Source: Gavia stellata (Eukaryota > Chordata > Aves > Gaviiformes > Gaviidae). From it: a DNA stretch of 64,000 nt. Location: positions 27,597,943 through 27,661,942 of the forward strand of contig NC_082600.1 in assembly GCF_030936135.1 (NCBI RefSeq), in the 5' to 3' direction. A model generated the notes under the pieces. It ran no database searches. It was not told the origin of the DNA and was given only the letters and a program-made list of their open reading frames with translations. The position numbers and the translations under genes were made by a program. Shown here one piece after another: positions 50,801 to 59,800 of the stretch (positions are counted from its first letter, which is position 1; each line of letters opens with the position of its first letter).

Positions 50801-53800
50801 AGAAGTATTGAGCTTGCACCCATTACAAACTAATTACAATTAAGCTACCATTTTTAATAGATGGTTTTAAAATTTAGATTAAAACTCCATTGTTTCCTGT
50901 CCAGAAATTATGTAAAGAAGGTATTATTTATTTATTAACATAATTCTGCCCATGTATTTTAAGATTCTATAACTTAAGAGTTATAGAATACTCAGAGTAC
51001 AATAAAATTTGCAAATGGTGCTTTAGCAACCATTATACATCACTACACTTCAATTGCTTTACCTCTAAAATCAAATATTTAAAATAGCTAAGCAACTTAA
51101 ACTCAAACAGGCATTTAAAAAAATCAAGTAGAGCTATTAATATAAACTTAATTCAGTTTTTAATGGAAGTAATACTTACAGCCCGTAAAACCAATTTACA
51201 AAAGCAGCATCTTATTAATTTTAAAAGCAAAACAGTATTTAATTACCTGTAAGTTCTCCTTTAGCTTTATTTTCATCAGACAGTTTTGAATACATTTGAT
51301 CTCTTTCTGTTTCCAGGGTCTTTAAACAAGCATTTAACTACAACCAAAATTTAAAAAAATAAGCATTTTAAGATTACCAGAAACTGTTTGCATGCAAAAT
51401 ATCTAATTAAACTCTGAAAGATGCTGAACTCTGTGATACTGATATATATATGCAATTAAACTTACCATAAAAATTGCATACATTCCCTCTAGTTTCCTCC
51501 CTTACCTCCACAAGTTTCTTAAAATCACGTACCTTTGCAGCATAGATCAACTTCTTTACAGTTCGTTTTTGCTGATCATCTGATTGACAGAATAGAATAA
51601 TGTCACATAAAAAGCACAAAAAGTTTTGTGACAGAGCTTACTGCTATTACTCTATTTTGTTTTTATAAAAAAGCAATCCCCAACATACCATGATAGGCAT
51701 AGCATATCTGGGGGGGGGGGGCGGGGGGGGAAGCAGGAGGGATGCCTATATTCTAGTGCTTTGTTCACCAATCAGACTCAGAATGCTCATGTTAAAAGTG
51801 AGATGCTGAATACACGCTGTAAGATTCACCGGGCTGTGCCCTATGGTATAATCAACACCAGCATAAAAAGAAGCTGCAGCAAGAAAAAGGAGGAAGAAAG
51901 GCTCTTCTGTACTGCGGTTTTGAGGGGACCCACATCTACACCCATCTGATTCCAGTGCTACCATACTACCTGCAACAAGTAACACTTGCGTAAGGACAAG
52001 GAGGCAGACATTAGGCTCTGACGACCCACAGCACTACTGCTGGGAGGAGCTTCAAGAAATTAAAGCAAGGTTTCCATGTAAAAATATTTGAGAATCGCTA
52101 CTTAATACTAACACAGGCTAAAGCCATTCTGCAAGAGACTGAGCACTGAGTCTTTACATTGCTCTATGATAATATGTGTGCTTTAGCTGTATCCACACAC
52201 TGCTCAATAGTAAGCATAGGTAGTTATTTCAGAGGCATCCAAGCATCAGTTAACTGTCCGACACGAATAACATGAGGTGAGTCTTGAAAAACCAACTTCT
52301 ACAAAACTAATCTTTCAACTTTCCTGAAAGTTTGTTGGTTCTGTATTTCTAAAACATCTATTAAATTAATATTTAAGACGGGAAACTATACAAACCATAC
52401 CTAAATGCTCTCCATTCTCTGTTTCACCCTTTATATCCGTGTCCCAGTGATTATCTTCAGCATCATCATCTTCTCTTATTGCTGAACTCCAGTCTTTCAT
52501 CTTCAGTAAGTATTGTGTCAGCGACTAAGAAAAAGCCCACACAAAACACAAACAGTAAAATAAATACAAGCAATGCAAATGCAGTTACCATTACTATTAT
52601 TTTTTCAGGATTTCTGTCCTTTATTTAGTTCCCTTAGTAGATTAAGTGAGCCCCGTATACAGGATTCTAGATGCCGGATACTACTTTTTGTATGAAAACA
52701 TATACCTGCGGGTCAACAGGCGTGCCCTTGTGGAGACTTTTCAGATAGCCAAGTATGCATGCTGTTAGCAGGGCTTGTGTATATAAAGGTACATGCATGT
52801 AAGAATACACTCCCAATTCCCATGCTCCAGAATAAAAAAAAAATGCAAACACTCTATCAGAACTAAAAGAGTTTTTCCTTATTTAACGCGCTGGCTTCCA
52901 AGGCTATCAGACTGCTCCACTGTGTTGTTAAGCAACCTTTTTTGCTTAGCAGGACACAAGACATTAGAGGATGGAGACAGCAAACAGCTGTCCCCAAAAC
53001 AGCTTAATGTGTATTAAGACAAGAAGAGGTTGTTAGACTTTCTTGGAACTCAATGATTAGCATCAGTCTGAATAATTTGATTCAATGCTAGCTGTCATAA
53101 TTTACCTTGACTTGACTCTCTTTATTTTTCAATACTTCTTCTATATCTGCTTTAGACGCTTCAGACATCTTAGTTTGTTCATTTAGTTCACTAAATCGTT
53201 CACCCCATCCTTCAGCTTCTTGTAAAAGCTAAAAAGGGAAATACCAGATTAGCATGATTGTCTATTACAACCAAGAATCAAGGACGAATAGTACTTGAGC
53301 CTGTTACGTCTATTATCTATACATAAGCAGAATTTTAACCTCTCATCTACCACTAAGAACTAACAGAGATAGACTACAAGACAGTTAAACCTCAACAGTT
53401 GAAAAATAAGACTTCTATGTTATTGTCCAGCTGCTTTAGCTGCAATAGCTCTCCATTGTAATTAGTTGTTAGGCTATTTTAAAACATTTGTAAGAACTGT
53501 TCAGTTAATATTCCACTCAGTTTAAAAACCCTGATGTGACAACAGCAATGCATATAAAACAGCGATCATTTGTGTAACAGCTACAAACACTGGGGAATGG
53601 ATGGACAGGAAAACACTCATTCCGCAATATGACCCACACTTCTGAAATTGTACCTGTGCCTTTTCAACCTAGAGGAGGTCAGTGAGGTAAGGGAAACCAG
53701 GAAGCTTTTTAGACAGCTATGTCAATTCACGTGACTTGCAAAGTTATATTATTTCTCCTACTCTCCGCCATACCTCTTAAAGCATTTTTTAAATTTTATT

Positions 53801-56800
53801 TTAAAAAAGCTTCCCTGTTAATGAAAGTCACAGCAACTGTATGTAATCAACACCTACTAGTACATATCTTTGTAACTAACTGCAGTTAACTAAAAAGACA
53901 GGTAGCTTCCAAGGTTGTATTTTACAGACATCCCCTAGTAAAATCTCATTTCACAAAAATACTTTACAGCAGTAAAGGGATTAGTACACTTAAGCACCAG
54001 TTCATTAAAAATAGCCACTGGAGTATGTTAATTAATGAAACCATGCCTTCATATTGTGAGAACGAAATTGAACTGATGCAGATTTCTCTTAAGACAAAAC
54101 ATGCAGTACAAAAACATGGGGTACAGTATAAAAAAAAATTGTCTTAAGAGTCTATCAAAAGAATATTGCTTAAAGTTGCACAACAGGCAACCAATTTAAA
54201 AGCAGTGAATGTACAGAAAGGAATAAGTACGTTGAACAACAAGAACATGACAGCTAGTTATACTAAAAATAAAACCAGAAAATGGTAGTTAAACAGGGGA
54301 ACTGCCATGCAAATTGACAAGCGAGCCTGAACGCTACTGATCAAAGATAAAGTAGAAGGCATAAAACAAAAGGTATGTGACTAGAATTGGATGAACCCCA
54401 CTTGGCACACAACTGCACCTTTCAAGCAGTAAAAGCCATGTATGAATTTGCAGCATCATGCAAACTATGTATTACGGATAAAACAAAAATATTCTTTATG
54501 CTAATACTGCTCAGAAGACATAAACAGGCAACTACTTTTATCATTAAATGACATCCTCAAAGGGAAGCGAAAGTTTAAGACACTCCTTCTTCATGAAGCC
54601 AAAGAGAAAATAAATTGACATGACTTTATATACCTGTAAGAATTACAATAGAGAAATAGCAAGGATTTGCAATAAGCTAAAGCAATATGTATTTCTAATG
54701 TTCCTGCAAAAAACAAAGCACAGAAAGTTTGGAGTTCATTAACAGTTCCCTTGTTCAAACTAAAAGGCCCAATCCTCTCTCTGACACATCATAAATCTGA
54801 GACAGCACATCTGTTATAATGTTTAAGCTATGATGTGCCAGAAGATTATGACCCATTAGTGCAAATGGACAGAGGAAGAAAGCACTCTAGTTTCTGTGAA
54901 CAAATAGCACCTTTGTTACCTTTTGAGCATAAGTGAAATTCCATCTTTAAAAAAAAAGTAAGAAAGAAAAATAAAAACGGTATATGGATATTCTAATATA
55001 GCAAACTAACTCACATGCTTACAACAACCTCAAAAGAGAATACAAATAAGCAAAGCAGATACTTTCTCTTCTTTCCTTATCAGGTTCCATCAACTCTTAT
55101 CAGGTTATTTACCTACTAAAAAGCAGAGCAAAATACAATATACACAAATGTTCTCAAATTACTAAAAACTGCAACAAAGCTCAGTTAACAACAAAGCGTA
55201 GTAATTAATCCTAAACAACGCTGTTAAGGAACTGCTATACCCACGTTATTTTATCTGGAAGGAATGCAAAAAAAGTTATTTTTATAATCTAGGAACCTGG
55301 CAAGTTAATTACATCCTGGGAGCTGTTTTTACTAATTTTTTTCCTGGTTTTGCGTGATATAAAATGACTGCCCATAAAATGTATTGTAATTGTCAGCACT
55401 TAGTATTACCCTAATCTAAGTACTATTTTCTAATAAAAGGAAAGAAAAAGAAGATTCTTTTCACTCACACAATGAATAACTGGATTATTTCTGTTTGAAC
55501 ACAAAAAATTACCAGAGGAAAAAAAACCCTCTCTATTAAAACTTTGTGTACTGCTTCTCAAAATTTATTACGTAAGTACACTCTCACATTTGAAATAAAG
55601 CACCGACACCAGACCCTTCCTCCTCACAGAAACAAACAAAATGGATGTATTGATTAGACGAAAAGGGCTCTTGAAAGAAAATAATTCTCGAGCAACTTCA
55701 TCTCACAGTGATAACACCCAAATCTACTGTTTCTCCACTCACAGCATCTAATAAAACTGTCTTCCTTTTTTTTGTAGTCGCAAACATGTACTCCCTCTAA
55801 AATTAAGAGAAAAAGATGACGTTTTACTGATAATAGAGTTGTGCAGAACTGAAATATTGCTCCTGCAGAAAATTTTCTACTTCCAGTAACCCTTTTTTTT
55901 CCTGAATCAGTAAGTCTGATATGCACAATGGTTTCACAGAGAGGGCTAAAGCACTCCCCAGCTTTTTCTAAGACTGCTAAAAACCAACAGGCCTGTACTT
56001 CTACTTCCCCCGCCCCCAGCAAGATATCTATTAGGTTACTGTTCAGACAACAAGGAGATCATCAGTCAGTCAGGATAATAAGCACATACCCATTTAAAAA
56101 AACCAAAAACCCAAACAAACAACCCCCCCCCCCAACCCAAAAACATTCCATGGAACATTTAAAGTTTAGAGAGATTATTCTATTTTTTTTTCTAACAAAA
56201 AGATTTTAATTGTAAAACTAGTTATCGCACAGGACAACTATTGCATATGCTGAATATTATTTTAAAATAATCAGCATTCTCTGGCATCTGGCTACGGCAC
56301 TGAGGAGAATAAACAGCTAAAATTTGGGAAGTAGCAGTCTTTTCTGTGCCTTTGTATTACTTACCTGACATTCCATTAATTCATCCATAGTTGAATATAG
56401 TTCATACAGTAAGTTTTTTACCTGCCTTTTGCATACTCTGCAATTTCTTAATTTCTTTTGTTTTCTGGATCAGGTATAAGCATTTTCTCTCTGCCTCTGT
56501 AGAGGATCCTAGCTGAGGACTTGCTCAAATCTTTCTGCTTTGCTCCAGGTCTCAGCAAAATTCTTGTTAGTCTTATATTACCATACGGTCTCTTTCTCAC
56601 TGAAGTCAACGCATGTTTCCCCACAAACTCTAATTATTAAATTTCTTTTAAAACAGGACTATTTTAGACAATGTTATACCAACAAAATAATTTTAAAGCC
56701 ATGTCCTCTTCCTCATTCCATTTACAAGAACACGCAAGGGGTATTAACAAACACATTGAGGATAAGCTCCTTGGAGAAACCATATTTACATAGTATCTTA

Positions 56801-59800
56801 AGAAAATATAGTATTTCTAAGGATAACTAGGAAGAACCTACCTGTTTCTCACTTTCCTGGAGATGGCAGTTTTCATCTACTGCATCTTGAACAGATGTCT
56901 TGAGTCTCTCTGTATTTATCTGATATACTTTTAGGGTGGACTTGGCCTAATTGAAATCAAAAAGTGTATTGTTTAAACAGTATGGCTGAAGATGTAAGTG
57001 GGGTCACGATTGTATTATTGGACTTATTCTTAGGTTTTCTAGCTGTGCTATATACATATTCTCATATTTCCCTTACAATTTCAACAGTTTTTGCTGATTG
57101 TAGTTTTGCAACACTGTGTAGTTTTGCAACATTGTGGAGTAAGAAGGAGAAGAAAAGACAAGGTAACTGTACTTCCCAATAAATGCCAATCACTATATGA
57201 AATTCAAAGCTGCTAAATCAAGTCACACAAAAGAACTAAGCCTTACAGTCTTTTGATTTACACAGCATATTATTTCTGCACCCTTAATAGAAAAAAAAAA
57301 TTTAAAACAGTAACTATACGGAGAACAGAAAAACTGCAAAGATTTGAAAACAGAAACTATAAAGACTGGACATACCTCATCAATTTGTGACTGGATAGAT
57401 TTTGCTTCATTCTCTAAAGACTCCACTCTCTTCTGAATTTCAGCCACCTGAAAATTATTAGTTGTCATATAGCTTCTTCCACAGATTTGACTGAAAAGGT
57501 CTAAGCAATTGATAAAGTTATTTTAATTTTTGAACTGAGAAGGTTCTACTGCCAAATCAGTAAAAACAGCTTTTCCTTTTTTCAGTATTTTCCTTTATAG
57601 GTGTCATTTTTCTAGTAGCCTGCAAGGAGTATGAGGGGAGACAAAATGGGAAATATATTTTTTTGTTTCAATAATCCCAGTGAGAATAGTTTGTCTTGTC
57701 CATAGAGAATTTTTTTGTGTGATTTTATTTTAGATGAATAGCAACAAAGACAGGATTCTATTTATTCTTACCAAGGTATCGTTTTCTGATTGCTTAGACT
57801 TTTCTTCTTCCAGTTCTTTTTCTAGATTCTCTATTTCTTGGTTAAGTTCCAAGTTTGACTTGTTCAGTTTTTCATGCATGTCCTAAATCAAGTTGTTTTG
57901 ACAGTTAACATAAAACATTTGACATTAATTACATATGAAGGTCACAGGTATGTTTTAAATATGACAGCAAAGTAGGTTTAACAAATTTCACCACATCAAG
58001 GATAAATCTCAAAGTACTGTAGACTCCTGCATGTTAATAAAACCTGTACCAATTAGCTCTATAGGACCTGAGGTGCAGAATGAAATAAATGTATTTGGTT
58101 TTTTGTTACATAAATTTTATAGAGCCTGTTAGATATTTGATTCACTTTTTCCAAACTCTCTTAGAAATATATTCTCAGTTTGGGGGATATAAACAATGTA
58201 GTAGTAATTTTTGTTTACAGCTGTGCTCCAGTAGCTCATAAAATATGTTTGAATTACATCAGATGTGAGAAAAAATACCTCACGCACTACTGTCTCTCTC
58301 TACAGTAGAAAGAGGAACAATTTACTTTAAAAAAAAAAATTGTCTAATATGCTATTTGCTCTAGTGTCAATAATTTTTAATGCAATTGTTACAAAAACTT
58401 CTGTTAATTTAAATAGCTTGCTTCTATGTCACTTTCAGTAACCCAGGACTAAAAAAAACCAATGCTCTCAATTAAAACAATTTAGGTTTTGGGGTTTGTC
58501 TTTTTTGTTGTTGGGGTTTTGTTTGTTTGACTTTTTTACATGGGCAGCATTTTCCTGAAATACTGCCTTAAATTGTAGAAATAACAATTTCCATTTATCT
58601 TTCTACCTCAAAAAAAGACGCATCTGTTGGTTCTTTCATAATGTTGTCATCCTTCAGAGACAATTCTAAATCTTCAAACTGAAAAAGAAATACTTTATGT
58701 CAGAATGTATGTAAACAATTGCTTAAATAATAGCATTAATTTATGATGCTCTAGTCTGAAGCATAACCACCACCTAAACATTCACAAATGCACCTTGCTG
58801 GAAATCAGGAAAGCCTTAGCCCTAGTAGATTTTCCCAGTGGCATAAACCAAAAACATTTTGAAGTTGCTTCCAGTGAAATATATTGTATTAAGAGTTAAA
58901 GGCAGAACCTGCTAATGCCTTGACTGCACTTAAAGACACTGACAGGAAAAAGCATTTGAAGAATCACTTTAAAAGTTTTAAACATCTTACTTTTATCTAA
59001 GTTTAATACTTTAAATACAGAAACGGGCTCAATTTACCAAGTGACACATCTGAAAGCAATGAGGACCATTACCTCTTTTTTGCAAAGACTGAGTTTTTCA
59101 AGAACTTTGCATTTGTCTTCAACTAGTTCAGCAATTTTATTGGCAAGCTGTTTTTCCCTTCCTAAAAAAAGAAAGGCAGTCAAATGTTGCAACATCCAAA
59201 TAATGAAGAGGAGGAAAAAAGAAAAAAAAGTCATACTCTGAAGAAACAGTATGAAAATAAGCTTACCTACATAAAGTCGACTTCTAACCTGAAATAAAAA
59301 GAATAAATATTGAAAATGTCTGATCATTTACTCGTGCATAGTATCTGAAAACTAATCTTTTAAGCTGTGATTCCATGATCAGTTTAACCATGGAACTTAA
59401 AAAAGGAATATAAATACAGGCTGCTGTCAAAAATGGATAACTGCATCCTCTACTCTCACCCCCTCCATAGCTGTGTGTTTGCCCTGTCCTCCTCCCACTC
59501 TAATTAGAGAGGAAAGGAGGTTGGTTTTCATCTGAATCGTTTTTATAACACACCTCTGTATAGTCATCTCATAACCACGACTGCTAATGCGAAGTGGTAG
59601 TGGACACGAACATCCAAAAGAGTAGGAAAGGGGAAGCTTCATGTGCCAGAGCAGACTTAACTTTCCGTAAGTTAAAAAACCCACCTGTTATAACACATAA
59701 CTGTCAGAGCTGCAGTAAGGGTACCACTTGATGGGCATCCTGCCCAGATGCAACTCAGTGAAAAGTGCCAAATTAGCAGCTGCCACATGGTGTCTAGTGC

